Part shown: positions 21,371-33,647 of the stretch, in pieces
Position numbering within the stretch: the stretch's first letter is position 1
Layout: every line of letters starts with the position of its first letter
Assembly: GCA_001465935.1 (NCBI GenBank)
Contig: LNKV01000047.1
Coordinates: forward strand, 124,001 to 188,000
DNA length: 64,000 nt
Direction: 5' to 3'
Origin: Clarireedia homoeocarpa
Taxonomy: Eukaryota; Ascomycota; Leotiomycetes; Helotiales; Rutstroemiaceae
Program-made: the position numbers and the translations under genes
The notes under the pieces: generated by a model
What the model saw: only the letters and a program-made list of their open reading frames with translations
The model's database searches: none
What the model was told of the DNA's origin: nothing

Positions 21371-22946
21371 GTAAGCTGGAGCGAGACTTGAAGGTGGTAG
21401 GTTGTATTCGACTCAATTCAAATCTACAATGCATAACTGTTGATTTTATGTGGAAATAGAAGAGGGACACTTGTGGATCTTATAGCTCGAATACAATGAT
21501 ATATGGCTTGAATTTAAAGGTTGAAATGTATAGTAAATGATAAACCCATGACCGTTCTTACTGTCTGAGGTGTCTTGCAAACATTTCAAAAACAAACGTC
21601 TGGAGTAATAAGTTTGTCAAACATAGCGCAGAACACAAGAGTCATAGTCGTTTGGTTAGATGCTGTAGGGCTGAGCACTCTCTTGCTGCACACGGTGACT
21701 AACGATACCAGGTGACATTGAAACGAAAATTTGAAGCAACCTTCAGACCATAATGAAACCATGGTTCAGCGCCAACTTGACTATAGGAGATTTGCTACAA
21801 CAGCTGGCTCTGAACACGCATCTTCAACAAACCTCCGTTGTGGTAGGTGAGAGGCTAAACGGAATGTTTTGTGTGCTATTGGGAATGACTAACTTTGACA
21901 TTTTTTCAACCAGCAGCACATATGACCAGCACTTCGAGTACAGCAACAAATGTCAGTCAAGAAGTATCGCATGAACAGCTTCATAGTAAGTTGAAGGCAG
22001 ATTAGAAGGTGGATGTTGGATATTGTATGGTTTGAGTGTAGTGTGGGGGAGGAAAGACATGGACTTAGAAACAATTGTTAGTGGTCCGTGCGCGGCGCGG
22101 TAACCGTTCATCAGTTTCGCGTCTTTGCTTAGGATCACAATGTCATTCGCTTTTATTTATACGATTCTCACACCTTCAACGAGAGGATTGATACGGAATA
22201 CCGACCTTAGCGTCTCACTACATCACTTCACGAGGAGTATTTGTCAACTCTTGCTCCCAGCCCGCCGGATAGACTTTGCCGGACTCTCCTATTGCGCATT
22301 GAGTGGCAATCTACCCAGAATTTAACATCTCCTTGTTCTCCGAAACTTCGAACCTCCAACAGCGCGTCGACCACGAGGAAGTCCCGATCCCACCTGATAC
22401 TATCCTGTATGCATTCCTGCATATACTGCATCTATTCGGCACAGCAACAACTTTCTATGTGAGTGGGATTCGGCTCAAACTAGGGCATCAGGCATATCTG
22501 TGATATTTATGTGCTACATAGTGGGCCAGCCAAAGAAGGAGAATTGGAGATTTACGGCGTTGATTGGCGTTTCTGGGTCAAATTCCTGCATTTTGGGATA
22601 TACTACCGAAGAGATTTTACACGTAGAACTCCCATCACGACTGGGACGCTCTGGATGATCTTCGAGCACCGAGCTTCAATGACATTGAACTCCTTACGAC
22701 ACGAACATACTGACGACACGCAAATCAACCATATGCTGGCTGCAGCAGAACGCTGGAATCTACGCGAAATGACCTGAATCTGGAGACGAGACGGCTTTTG
22801 TTACTGTGATCGCATCACATTCCCTTACTTGACCTCCAACAAAAGGATCACCTGGTGCTGGCGATCCACAGAGCAGGAGATACCACTCTTGCTTCCATTT
22901 CGAAAGCATAACTAGAGGCATAGCGTTTCTCTGATATCTTGCGACA
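21371..22946. other. Intergenic with unresolved coding-like pieces
   Basis: About 1.6 kb. Between about 22240 and 22780 on the plus strand several short frames look coding (PDTILYAFLHILHLFGTATT, YGVDWRFWVKFLHFGIYYRR) with a possible GTGAGT intron, but no assembly gave one frame with a start, stop and known domain. It may be a decayed gene. The last 100 bp precede the sirtuin gene. Confidence 0.4.
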
Positions 22947-25934
22947 ATGCCTACAATAAATGTTCGACCAAGCTCTGCGACGGAGCTGCAGCAGATCGCA
23001 GATATCATGGCCAAATCAAGGAAAGTTGTGGTTGTTACAGGTGCTGGAATAAGTACCAACTGTGGTATACCTGTCAGTTCACTCAACTCTTGCCAATAGC
23101 CCCTCAATATAAAACTGACACTAACGATGCGATAGGACTTTCGATCAGAGAATGGACTGTATTCGATGATTCAAGCTCAATATGATGCCGCGCTTCGAGA
23201 TCCGCCTTGGGCATCATCGACTAACGATGTCGACATTGACGATCGTCCCAAGAAGAAGCGTCGCGTCACTGACCGTTGGTATTATGAACTTGTTAGAGCA
23301 GATGGGTCGAAGGTCGAAGTAGCTTCCGATCAGCCTGTTGACCAAGTGTCAAAAGAATCGTCACTACAACCAGAGTCTTCTGCCTCGCGGTGTTCCTCTC
23401 CAGAGCGAAGACGTGCTCGCAGACATACACCTACAGAGCAGACTACCCCAGATGACGAAGCACCTGAATTTGAATCGGAAGATTCGAGTATCGGAGAAAA
23501 GCCTTCACAGCAACTTCTTCAAGAATCCAATGAATACGCGAGCCAGTATTCATCTGAAGTTTCCCAGGTTCCAGTGGATAATAGTCTACAGGACGACATT
23601 GCGAATGATGATAATGTTAACACCGAAGATGTACCGGACAGTCCGCATCCGAAAACCTTTGCTGTAATCCTTCCTGAAGAGTCCCGTGACTGGACTGCAA
23701 GCAATTCATCAACAGAGAGACGCTCCAACTCACCCAACCTTCAAGAATCTATAACCGATCAAAATTTACCTATGAAAAATCAATCGAAGTCCTGTTCGAG
23801 GTCGAGTTCTCGAGGTTTGATCGACAAACCTACAACTGAAAACTGTAACCTTGATGTTCTCAGTGGGAGCAGGCCTTCTTCAAGACAATCCACAAACTCA
23901 CGGACAGGTGGATCCATTTCACAAGAATCTAAGCCATTATCTAGGCGGTCGTCTAGAAGAATTGTATCACAACACCGACAGGAGACCAGCAAGAGCATTC
24001 CTTCGGATATAACCATTGATAGCGCATCATCGGCGGGTAGCTCTATAGTAGGAGGGTCTTTGAGCGATTGCAACTCGAGACATCATCTTTTGAGCGAAAG
24101 TAGTTCCATCACGACCCCCTCCGAATCAGACGAGCCTCCTTCACAATCATCACAGTCATCAACTGCGCGCGCACTTCCTAATCTAAAAGGCAAAGATCTC
24201 TTCGACTCTGTTATATGGTCTGACCCTTTCTCTACCTCAATATTCTATATGTTTATCTCGAGCTTTCGACGGAAGATTTACGATGAAGTCAAATCAACTA
24301 CTCATACACATAAATTCATTCGATCTCTTAGAGACAATGGCCGGCTTGTCCGAAACTACACACAGAATATTGACTGCTTGGAGGAGCGCGAAGGATTAAG
24401 TACCGACCTGGAGCTTGGGGCGGGTGACCGTACGCGTTTTCAGACAAAAGCCCAAAATAAATCTCTCCCAGCTGGGGCTGGACGTGATTCCTCTGTTGCA
24501 ACCGGAGTTGAATGCGTATTACTGCATGGGTCTCTCCGTATGTTACGATGTGGGGTATGTTCGAAGCTATCCAGCTGGGATGAAGCCGGTCGGGAATCTA
24601 CCACCATGTCTGGATCTGCACCCGATTGCCCTGCGTGTGTATCGAGTTCCCTGTCTCGGCAGGGCAAGGGTAGAAGGGGACTTGCCGTTGGCAGATTGAG
24701 ACCAGACATAGTCCTTTATGGAGAAGACCATCCAAATGCGAATCTCGTAGGTCCTATTGTCGTCCACGATCTCAAATTGGGGCCAGATGTCCTGTTGATT
24801 CTCGGTACGAGTTTGAGGGTGTTTGGTCTGAAAAGAATGGTCCGTGAATTCGCACAGGCTGTGCATGCAAAAGGAGGAAGTGTGGTCTTTGTTAATCAGA
24901 GCAAGCCTCCAGAAAGTACGTGGGGTGAATTCATTGACTATTGGGTGGAATGGGATTGCGACGCTTGGGTACTTGATCTAAAGATGAGGCGGTCGGATAT
25001 ATGGTTACCACCCGGACATGGGCAAGAAAGTAGGCCAGAAAGGGTTGCGGCTAAGTCTAGACAACTGAGCGATTTAGTCAACAGGCCGAAGTATCGACCT
25101 CAAGCTCTCCGGGACGACAAACTTAATGGCGTACATTTCACATTTAAGATCCTTGATTCGCTTGGCAAGGTACATGATAGCGAAGGGAAGCAATCTCCTC
25201 GGCCTCAATACTGGCAGAACTTTGATAGGAAGTCCTATAGGGCTTCGACTGGACAGATGGGAGATTTCAAGCAAGAGACACATAAGTCTCGAGTGACTCA
25301 CGTATCTGGCAAGAAATCACGCCAATCTCTTCCTCAGCAGTCGAAGCGAAAGGCTCTCCCTACCAAAATATCTACCAAGAAGGATCGAACAAAGACTGAA
25401 ACCCCCAGTAAAACTGCATCTGCTCAAACGCCACCTGCAGATAGAGTTACTCTTGCTTTTTGGCAGCACTTGCGCAAGCTCAGCAATTATACTCTTACCC
25501 AGAAAACTTTCGAAGACATCAAAAGACGAATGCCGCCACTTAAAGAGCTATCCGCGAACATACCAGGGAATTTACGTGGATATAAAAGATCATTTGATGA
25601 GATCGGAGTAATTGGTGGAACAACGGGAAATGGGATTCCCACTCTTAAAGGTCTGGATATAGAAGGGATGGGACTTGCTAGCTTACCTCCAAGTGGTGCT
25701 CCTGAATTGAAAGGGAAGGGTAAAGCAGTTGATAGAAGCGGCACGGGATGCGGATCTGGGAGTGTTAGTAGCGCTTCACCACAGAGCGCCATCGTGGTTA
25801 CTGCACCTAAACCGGTCTCTAATCATACTTACGGGACCCGAAGCAAGCGAGGCGCGCTATCTGATGATACGATTAATTGTACGCCTATCACAGGCGATAA
25901 AATGAGTATTGAGGCTGTATGTAACGATGGATAA
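22947..25934 (+). CDS. Sirtuin, NAD-dependent histone deacetylase of the Hst3/Hst4 type
   Basis: Two exons, 22947-23072 and 23136-25934, give 974 aa. Exon 1 encodes the NAD-binding start (VVVVTGAGISTNCGIP) and exon 2 continues DFRSENGLYSMIQAQYD. About 330 low-complexity, Ser- and acid-rich residues with a basic NLS-like RPKKKRRV then interrupt the fold before it resumes at GKDLFDSVIWSDPFSTSIFY. The catalytic segment follows: VRNYTQNIDCLE, His in VLLHGSLRML near residue 506, zinc cysteines CGVC and CPAC, then RPDIVLYGEDHP, LILGTSLRVFG and VVFVNQSKPP. The spacing and the GEDHP motif fit the Hst3/Hst4 subclass, which in yeasts removes H3 K56 acetylation to protect genome stability. A ~300-residue basic, disordered C-terminus ends it. 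Nuclear location is inferred. Confidence 0.87.
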
Positions 25935-26374
25935 GAGGGCTAGGTTGATGTATACATGAAAATGACGAGCACTCCTAATTTGAGTCATCGCAGAGCGTTT
26001 CTCTACCAATTCCATGCTACTTCGCGACTGGATAAGAGCATGTACTTGTCGGGTAATGGCCACGGCTGAGTTTTACGCTTTGAAATGTGGTTTATGCCCG
26101 TGATTCATCTGGAGTAATATGATTGGACGTGAAGTTTCTCCAGAATCAGCAGTAGGTTCTTATATTCGTTGATCGGTCAGTCAATTTTCCTCTTTGTATC
26201 CCTGGAAACTCCAACTGCTCATTGGGGAGTTGGATTATATGGAGCACCAGATTATAACCGAATCCTACTCATAAAAATTTATAGGTTGTGCTTATCCAGG
26301 ACTAAGAATTTTGTGTAAGGTAAATCAAGAACAGATTTCAGGCTAAGTAGCGTTAAGTCCCTCGTAACATGCCG
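25935..26374. other. Convergent intergenic spacer
   Basis: 440 bp between the 3' ends of the sirtuin and the hydrolase genes. No gene or repeat is seen; it is expected to hold both 3' untranslated regions. Confidence 0.55.
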
Positions 26375-27340
26375 TTACGCTGTCAAGAATACCTCCAAAT
26401 GCTTCATGAACTTCTCTCTTTGGTCGACGTGAATGAAGTGAGCTGCATCATCGATTACTATCCACTTCGCCTTCTCAATCTTATCAAAGAATGGCTGCAT
26501 GGCTACGTCCTGTGCCTCATCTTCCGACCCATTCAACAAAAGGGTAGGGACTGCGATCTTATCCAAGATTGAAATAGAGGTCCAGTCGCGCAGAGAGCCG
26601 GAAATGGTCAGCTCACTCGGTCCACACCTGTCTTTTGTGTTAGGTGATGGTCGTCAACATGTACCCCAAACTGATTATACTCACATGGTAGAATAAGTAG
26701 TCGAGTCCTTCTTTAACCAGTTGAGTGCTGCTTGAACTTCTTTCGCTGGCCATGGACGCGCAAGGCTGAGATGTTTCTTGTAGAAGACTTCTACAGCAGC
26801 TTCATACTCTGGGCTTTCGTAGTCCCGGTTCTTATCCGCACGACTCAAAGCCTTCTGGACGTCTTCGGGTAGTCTCTTCGTTAATGAATTTATTGATACT
26901 CGCCAGACATCCATACTAGCTAAGCTACTGGCAATCACAAGACGACGTAAATTGTTTGCCGAGGCACTCGCTGCCCATTCGACGGCTAGCATACCACCCC
27001 AAGAATGGCCAAGAACATCGATAGGGCGCTCATTGAGTTTGAGGTGTGTAAGTAGGTTGTCAAGCTCATTCTTGAATAACTCCACCGTCCAGAACGCTTC
27101 GTCGCCATTTTTATCGGGAAGATGAGTGGAAGCGCCGTTGCCAATTTGATCGTAGAAAATTACAGGACGAGAATGCGAGATGTCGGTCAATGGAAGTAAG
27201 TATTCATGGCACGCCCCAGGGCCACCGTGCAGAATGATCAAAGGCGTTTGAGAGGATTCAAGATCACCAAACACTTTGTACCACGTCTGGCAAGGCTCGG
27301 AGAGCCCGGGAACATGGAATTGAGCAGTTCCATCAGTCAT
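26375..27340 (-). CDS. Proline iminopeptidase-like alpha/beta hydrolase
   Basis: Two exons, 27340-26685 and 26627-26375 (57-nt intron), give 302 aa. The peptidase S33 layout is clear: oxyanion motif LHGGPGACHEYL near residue 38, FYDQIGNGAS, nucleophile elbow GHSWGGMLAVEW, the spliced region YSTMCGPSELTISGSLRDW typical of the family, catalytic Asp in LLNGSEDEAQD and His in DDAAHFIH. No signal peptide, so probably cytosolic. Members cleave N-terminal proline or amino-acid amides from peptides; the exact substrate is unknown. The helical cap between the nucleophile and Asp is complete. Confidence 0.88.
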
Positions 27341-28211
27341 GGTTGGTAAAACTTTCTAGGCCTTGTGCTGATATGATGTAGGAGAACTTGCTAGGCAGTG
27401 TAGGCACGAACTTTGATTGTTATGATCGAGTAGAGTCAATCTCGCCCGTTGACATAAGAAATACTCTTAGAAGTAGCAAGATGAGAAAGAAAGTGGTGTG
27501 ATAGCGTTTGAATTGAAGATGCACATCCAACACCAATTATCGGCCTCAGAATCAAATTGCTGGTTCTTAGACCAATGATACATAATGCTTTGCGTTCAAG
27601 GGCCAACGCAAGTAATTCTTTTATGTCAACAAGAGGAGATGTCAAACATTACATAACCTTAACTCTTTACCCCGCGCGGCTGTGCCTCATTCAATCTTAT
27701 CAGCAACCCAATCGGTGAATTTGTAAAAACCAAATATAAGCCCACATTGTCACTTCTACAGAATTCGTTTCTCTTGCCATAATAACGTGTATGGAGTCGT
27801 ACAGAAGCGTGCGGCTTGGTTCAAGGAAGCTGACACCGCTGGTATCCAGCCATCATCCATCGGAACTAACTTTATGGTAACTATCGCAAGGAGCCTGTTC
27901 TTATCGCAGTGCAACCGTCGGAGGAACAGCATTTCATATGCTCCTGAAACTGTTACGGTGCTGACACCTTCCATATCAAAAAGTAGAGAGCAGGTGGCAG
28001 AATGCCTGGATTAACATGAACTGCCGAGTGCTGCCGACTTTTTCTGTTATCTGATGCTCGGGCTTTCCGCTTCCCACTTTTCATATTGCAAGACAGCAGG
28101 TATCTTCGAGATTCGAATGTAAAGTGTTTTTCATCTTGGCTGCCCTATTTCGGATAGTTGGGCTATTTTTCTCTTCAAGCAGACGTAGATGTTTTAAACA
28201 TTGTGAATACA
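27341..28211. other. Intergenic, no supported gene
   Basis: Upstream region of the hydrolase gene and left flank of a dead permease. A short frame at about 27756-28014 is open on both strands but has no recognisable domain. Confidence 0.5.
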
Positions 28212-28829
28212 ATGGAGATCGAGCTGGATTATCAGACTATCAAGGATGGAAGGGTTGCCGCTGGCCTGGCAGTCATTCCTGAACCCTCAGAAAATGCAGA
28301 GGATCTGAGATCTCGAACTCACTGACTGAGAATAGCGCAACTTCGGATTCATGTTGATTTTGGGGTTTTAATGCACTGTCCTGACTACCTGGAAAGGGAT
28401 GCTGATGTGAGTAATTACTGATATCGCGCGTTGAGAAGAAAATAGTAGCTAAATTGGGCCACAGTTTCGACACAAAGTCTACAGAAGTACGAACTGCATA
28501 TCATCTTTCCATCATGAAATTTGCATTTGCTAATGCAAACAGCGGTGGCCCGGCTGGCTTGATATGGGGATATTTAATTGTATGGATCGGCAGAATATCA
28601 ACGTTCACAGTCATATCAGAACTGGCTTCCATGTAAGTCATAGACTGCTAGTTTTGAGACCGGCCAATGCTTATACATTCTTAGGGCTCCAACAGCGGGC
28701 GGTCAATACCAGTAGGTTCTCAAGGAGCTGTTTTCGAAATTATCTTAGCCTCATTGACAACATGCTAGCTGGGTCGTTATACTGGCCCCTCAGTCGTCTA
28801 GCCACTTTTTGAGCTATATCACTGGTATT
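28212..28829 (+). pseudogene. Amino-acid/GABA permease remnant (N-terminal third)
   Basis: Family motifs survive in pieces: RNFGFMLILGF then CTVLTTWKGMLM (first membrane segment), after a GTGAGT intron SGGPAGLIWGYLIVWIG, TFTVISELASMAPTAGGQYH across a short intron, and WVVILAPQSSSHFLSYITG. These are the first three membrane segments of fungal amino-acid, choline or GABA permeases. The copy is dead: TGA and TAG stops precede RNFGF, a TAA at 28369-28371 interrupts the first membrane segment, the candidate start at 28212 is in another frame, and nothing of the remaining nine membrane segments follows. Several introns remain spliceable, so decay is not very old. Confidence 0.75.
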
Positions 28830-29835
28830 TAGTTCCTTGATGAAAATATCTAGGAGACGCGCCTGACCATGCTTAGGATGGATGACAAACCAGAGTGTGT
28901 GCGCCCGAGAATATCTTGCATGATTGGTGGACCTATATATCATCGAAACCACTCTGAATACTGCCACTAGGAATCGCAGATGTGGCATCGAGCTTGAGGC
29001 ACTGCTTGCCCCGAACCTCACAATATTGAAGGATGGCCTTAGAAATCAGAAAATATCCTTTAGAGTCACACTTTGTATACGAAAGTATACACAGTGAGCA
29101 CGTCTTGGAGTCTATATAGGGTGGTTGAGACTGCAGGATACTTTAGGAAAAGGATGCTTAGATGTCAATCCATTTGGATTAAAGATAAAAAAGGGATCCA
29201 GGGACTATTCATAACTCAGCTATTGTCGTTGCAACCTTGGCTTCTAAGGATTGCGATAGGGGCATCATCTGACCGCGCCTATACTTTATCTGAAGGGGAA
29301 AGATGCTAGAAACTACGTATCTGCTCTCAAATACAGATGCATGAGTTAACTTCAACCTTATGGTGGATCGTCACTAAGGACAGTAGAAATTTCGGGATCC
29401 CTTCAACCATTTATCTTCGCGCCCCATGCTAGAATATGAGTGGATTAATGAATGATCGCTGCTCTTAAATTCCAAAATTGCCCATTTACTGTCGTTTGAT
29501 TCTTGACAAATTTCATCTCTTCCCTTTCACCAAAAAAATTTGTATCTTGACATTGCGAATCGACCGGAAATGAGCTGTTGCAGTGTTGGGGGATAACTAT
29601 ATTCGACTCCAGCTTAGATTTCTCTTGGAATCATGTTAGCCTGATTCAAGAATTGTGGGAAAGAGAAATCCGGCCCCGTTCGCTACCCCCAATTCGGATA
29701 CTGCTTACTCGTAAAGACACATCAGTCATCGGACCGCGTGTCAGCCAAATCTCCAATATACTGTCAGCTTCAATCTCCCTTTACAAAGCGCCCACCAGAA
29801 AGCTCAGAAACTCCGCAAATTCTCAATATAACATC
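28830..29835. other. Intergenic, no supported gene
   Basis: Follows the broken end of the permease remnant; no further permease segments or other domains were found on either strand. The right end holds the promoter and 5' leader of the acetyltransferase gene. Confidence 0.55.
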
Positions 29836-30599
29836 ATGGCGCAAAACCTGCGAATTCGTCAAGCGCGCCCCGAAGACATCAATGCAGTTACGGCTCTAAT
29901 GATCAAATGTATGGACGAAGAGGAAAACTGGAATTATAGAATGCCTTATCGCCATGATTACCCCGAGGACCACTGGAAGTACCAAAAACTCTATATTGAA
30001 TATATGATCGACGAAGAGAATGAGGATTTTGAGGTATTGATACTTGAAGTTGAGAACCCAGACTCAATTTGGACGATGGTCGCGTTATCAATATGGGACG
30101 TGTCTTATGTGAACAAGCGCTTGCATGGGCCTAGTTATGTTGTGAAGCAATGTTAGTTTGTTCATCATGAACCTACGGTTCGTGATTTAAAGCCATGCTA
30201 ATCTCGAGGTGTGTAGTGGCTGTTGATAACTCCGCACGTAGGGACAGCACTCCTATTCGCAGTGATGCATTTATGAGCCGCGTCCTTCAGGCACGCCAAA
30301 GTAACAACGAAGCCTTCGGTATTGACCAGCTATATCTTCGAATTCTTGGAACACATCCTGACTATCGTCGTCGTGGGTTTGGTTCGAAGTTGCTAAAGCT
30401 GGGAATAGATAGAGCTACTCGTGATGGTGTTGTATTAACTCTGATGAGTTCTCAACAGAGCTCTCCTACATACATCGCATGCGGATTTCAGGAACTGGAA
30501 TCGATTAGTATACAAGCGAAGGACGAAGATGTATCTGCTGTGATGAGCAGGATGGTATATATGCCCGAAAAGAAGACAGCCACGAGTATCAGCCAATAA
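29836..30599 (+). CDS. GNAT-family N-acetyltransferase
   Basis: Two exons, 29836-30151 and 30217-30599 (65-nt intron from GTTAGT to GTGTAG), give 232 aa. The start is the ATG in MAQNLRIRQARPEDINAVTA, typical of GNAT strand 1; upstream open frame lacks such features. The acetyl-CoA-binding motif A is YLRILGTHPDYRRRGFGSKL followed by LLKLGIDRATRDGV, and motif B is PTYIACGFQELES. The long loop between strands resembles fungal small-molecule acetyltransferases. The acceptor substrate cannot be told. No targeting signal is seen. Confidence 0.85.
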
Positions 30600-30786
30600 A
30601 TGGACATCTATATTCTTGTCAGCATGAATAATCAGGAAGCTAAGCTCTGGTCGGTACGCAAGTTAACCTCAGCTTCGAATCACCCAAAGTAAAGAGCGAA
30701 ATGACTGTGCTTATACACAACTCTATAAAGTCTATGAAAGGTCTATGTTCTAAGGAAAAAAAGCATTGACGGTAGTTAGCAGGAAT

Positions 30787-31643
30787 CTATTTCTCATTTC
30801 CTCCTTGTTTGAAGTCTTCGACGCCAGCGGCGTAAACATCCTTGACCGTGGTTTTGCCTGCAACGATGTCCTTGACAGTTGATAGAATGGAGGACCAGTC
30901 CTCGAAGATGGTGAATGGAACCTTTTCTCTAATGCAGTATGAGACAAGATCTGCAAAATCGTTAGCATTGTACCTAGAGTAGTTGGTGCTAATGGGATGG
31001 TCCTACCCTGGCCCTTCTTGGCGAATAAAAGATCAGTCTCCTTCGCAGCAGAAAGATCAGAGACACCGTCTCCAGCGTAGAACATCGTAGGCCTTTGGTC
31101 TTCTGGAAGGTTGGCATATGGTCTGATTTCCCTAGATTTGTCGTGTCCGAAATGGCTCTCATCGTGGAAAACAATCTTCCATCCACCCTCTTCATTAATA
31201 CTCTTGTGTCCATCCCTTACCGCCACATCGTTGCTGACAATTTGGATAGCCTTGGCCGCATCCCTTCCGACCATATGCTCCAACAATGCCCTGATAATTG
31301 GCTCCATTCCGCTGCTTAGAACCACTACCGGCACATTGTTCTCGTTCGCCCAATCGATAAACTCCTTGAAATATGGATCCAATTTGATATTCTCGATTAA
31401 TGTCTGGATGCACTTGTCGTATGGGATTTTAACGCTATCCATCATCTCTTGAAAGGAGTCGCGGAATGACTTGCGGTCATGGAGAACATCCTGGTTGCCT
31501 TGTTTACGGAGTTCCTGGCCGAAACCAAGGTTATCGGTGAGGAAATCGTTGGAGTCGCGGGTGGTGATTGTGCCGTCGAAATCAGTGAAGAAGATGTATT
31601 TGGGCGAGTTTTTCATGGCGGGGAGGTTGCTGATTGAACCCAT
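30787..31643 (-). CDS. HAD-superfamily phosphatase (yeast Pyp1/YNL010W type)
   Basis: Two exons, 31643-31007 and 30950-30787 (56-nt intron), give 266 aa. HAD motif I is FFTDFDGTITTRDSNDF, with nucleophile and acid Asp; motif II is VVVLSSGMEPI; motif III is MFYAGDGVSDLSAA. The intron joins KKGQ to DLVSYCIREKVPFTIFEDW in frame. The sequence pattern fits the phosphoserine-phosphatase-like group containing yeast Pyp1, a polyol phosphatase that removes wasteful sugar-alcohol phosphates, and bacterial MtnX. Cytosolic; the exact substrate is inferred by analogy only. Confidence 0.85.
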
Positions 31644-32174
31644 CTTGAAGAATTGGTGATTCGGGATCTAGGTTCTACGTCTGCGAGGGTCAATGAACGT
31701 TGACTAGCTGGCGCGATACCGGTATTCGTTCTTGCGGATAACGATAGCGAAATGGAAGACTGACAGGAACTTACCTTGGGTGTGAGATGGATTAAAAAGG
31801 AACGACAACAAGATCTATTAAAGCAATAAAACAGAGAGTTCTAATATGTTCTATCCATCTATGTGTGTATGTAGGCAAGAGTCGTCTCAAATATATTTGA
31901 ATGTTCAGGGTCTCAGATCCATCTCATACCGGTATGGTGGGGTTAGTGAGTTCTCAAGTTATTTCGGCACTAAACCCCTCTAAAGGCGGTGAGGGAATTA
32001 AGTCACCATTTCGGAAGAATCTGGTCAGAGCTCCACCAAAGCTTCAACGACTTCAGACTTCAAAACACGAAGAGAAAAGAAATTCGAAGTCAGGAACACG
32101 ACAAGCCGCCGGTTTTCAGTTCGGCACAGTTCTTCTTCTCTTCCTTGCAGAAGGGAAGGAGAAAGATAGTTGCC
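31644..32174. promoter_or_regulatory. Divergent promoter region (phosphatase / SHE9)
   Basis: 530 bp between two divergently transcribed genes, so it should hold both promoters and 5' leaders. The SHE9 frame is open upstream to 31989 but that segment lacks mitochondrial presequence features. No clear regulatory motif was identified. Confidence 0.5.
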
Positions 32175-33569
32175 ATGCAACCATTGGCAAGGATCGTCCC
32201 TCGATTCGCGCTCGATTCGGGTTCGGCTTCAGTGTCAAGAACTTTGCGAATACCACATCGACCAGTTGTCAGGCCATCAATTTGCCTACAATGTAGAGTC
32301 CGCAGTTCCAGTCTGCGTTTCTTCGCGGATCAACCACGGTCAGACGGTCCGATACCTCCAATTCCTCCAAACGATTCAAGCCCCATTACTTTACCTCCTT
32401 CACAGTCCGAGTCAGATCACAAACCATCTGAAATAAACAGCGCTCACCACAACGACAACCATAATGGCACTTCTGAGGAAGAGCTTCCCTCCGCCTCTGA
32501 CTCTCGCCGCCACGCAATGACCAAACGATTCTCCCACCTAATGGATCATCTTCAGGGCAACATCTTCCTCGCTTCTCAAAGAATCAACGACCTAACCGGG
32601 TACTCCGGTATCGAAGCCCTCAAAGAGCGGATTTCTGTCCTCGAAGCACGCGTCGCTGCTGCTCAGGAAGGCGTTCGCTCGTCCCGTCAACAATATAAAG
32701 CAACCGTTGCAGATCGTGCCTCAACGCAGCGTGAAGTTACCACTCTCCTGGCGCGCAAAGATACATGGACACCTAGCGATCTTGAGCGTTTTACTATGCT
32801 CTATCGCATGGATCATAGTAATGAGCAGGCTGTACAAGAAGCGGCGCAACGATTAGCAGATGCGGAGAGAGAGGCGGAGGTTGCAGCGGGGCAATTGTCG
32901 AGTAGTATACTCAGTCGGTATCATGAGGAGCAGATTTGGAGTGATAAGATTAGGAGGATGAGTACATGGGGGACATGGGGGCTAATGGGTGTGAACGTTT
33001 TGTTATTTTTGGTATTCCAGTTTGGGTTTGAGCCGTGGAGGAGGAGGAGATTGGTCGCAGGATTTGAGGAGAAGGTGATGGAGGCGCTGGAAAAGGAGAA
33101 GGCCTTAGGATTGATATCCGAGAAACAGGAAGCGGAAGACGGCGTTCAGATGTTGCCTATAGATCTTTCTGAAACAAATATCGAAAAAGAAGGACCAGTC
33201 TCAGAAACAGAACTCAACACCGACCCAGTGTCAGCAGCAACCGCCTCCACCATCTCCGATGACATATCTTCTTCAACCCCTTCCGAGCGCGTACATGAAC
33301 AGGAGGAAGAACCGGAAGAAGCAGCTGCAATGGAAACAGCCGAATCCCACATTCCTACTCCATCTCCTTCCCCTACCCATATGCCTTTCTTCAAACAACC
33401 TTTCGACTACAAAAATATAGAAGCATGGAAAGAAGCAGCATTAGATCTATGGAGCTCGAGACAGGTGTCGATACGGAAACAGGATTTGACTGTGATAGCG
33501 CTGGAGAGCGCAGCTGTAGGAGCTGCAGTTGTAGGGTTGATTGCTACAAGTTTGATTAGAAGGGCCTGA
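32175..33569 (+). CDS. SHE9: SHE9/MDM33 mitochondrial inner-membrane protein
   Basis: Single exon, 464 aa from the ATG at 32175 (MQPLARIVPRFALD), chosen because an Arg/Ser presequence (SSSLRFF) follows directly. The core has KRFSHLMDHLQGNIFLASQR, a long coiled coil rich in Ala, Glu and Arg (residues about 150-250) and the hallmark IWSDKIRRMSTWGTWGLMG leading into a membrane segment (VNVLLFLVFQFGF). A charged low-complexity linker leads to a second membrane segment at the C-terminus (SAAVGAAVVGLIATSLI). She9/Mdm33 controls inner-membrane shape and fission. A plausible product of normal length for filamentous fungi. Confidence 0.9.
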   Translation: MQPLARIVPRFALDSGSASVSRTLRIPHRPVVRPSICLQCRVRSSSLRFFADQPRSDGPIPPIPPNDSSPITLPPSQSESDHKPSEINSAHHNDNHNGTSEEELPSASDSRRHAMTKRFSHLMDHLQGNIFLASQRINDLTGYSGIEALKERISVLEARVAAAQEGVRSSRQQYKATVADRASTQREVTTLLARKDTWTPSDLERFTMLYRMDHSNEQAVQEAAQRLADAEREAEVAAGQLSSSILSRYHEEQIWSDKIRRMSTWGTWGLMGVNVLLFLVFQFGFEPWRRRRLVAGFEEKVMEALEKEKALGLISEKQEAEDGVQMLPIDLSETNIEKEGPVSETELNTDPVSAATASTISDDISSSTPSERVHEQEEEPEEAAAMETAESHIPTPSPSPTHMPFFKQPFDYKNIEAWKEAALDLWSSRQVSIRKQDLTVIALESAAVGAAVVGLIATSLIRRA

Positions 33570-33647
33570 AAATGCCCTGGGCCACAAAATGACATGACGA
33601 TGAGCATGGAGTAGAGGGTCTGAAAAGGTACAAATGCATAGTGCTTA

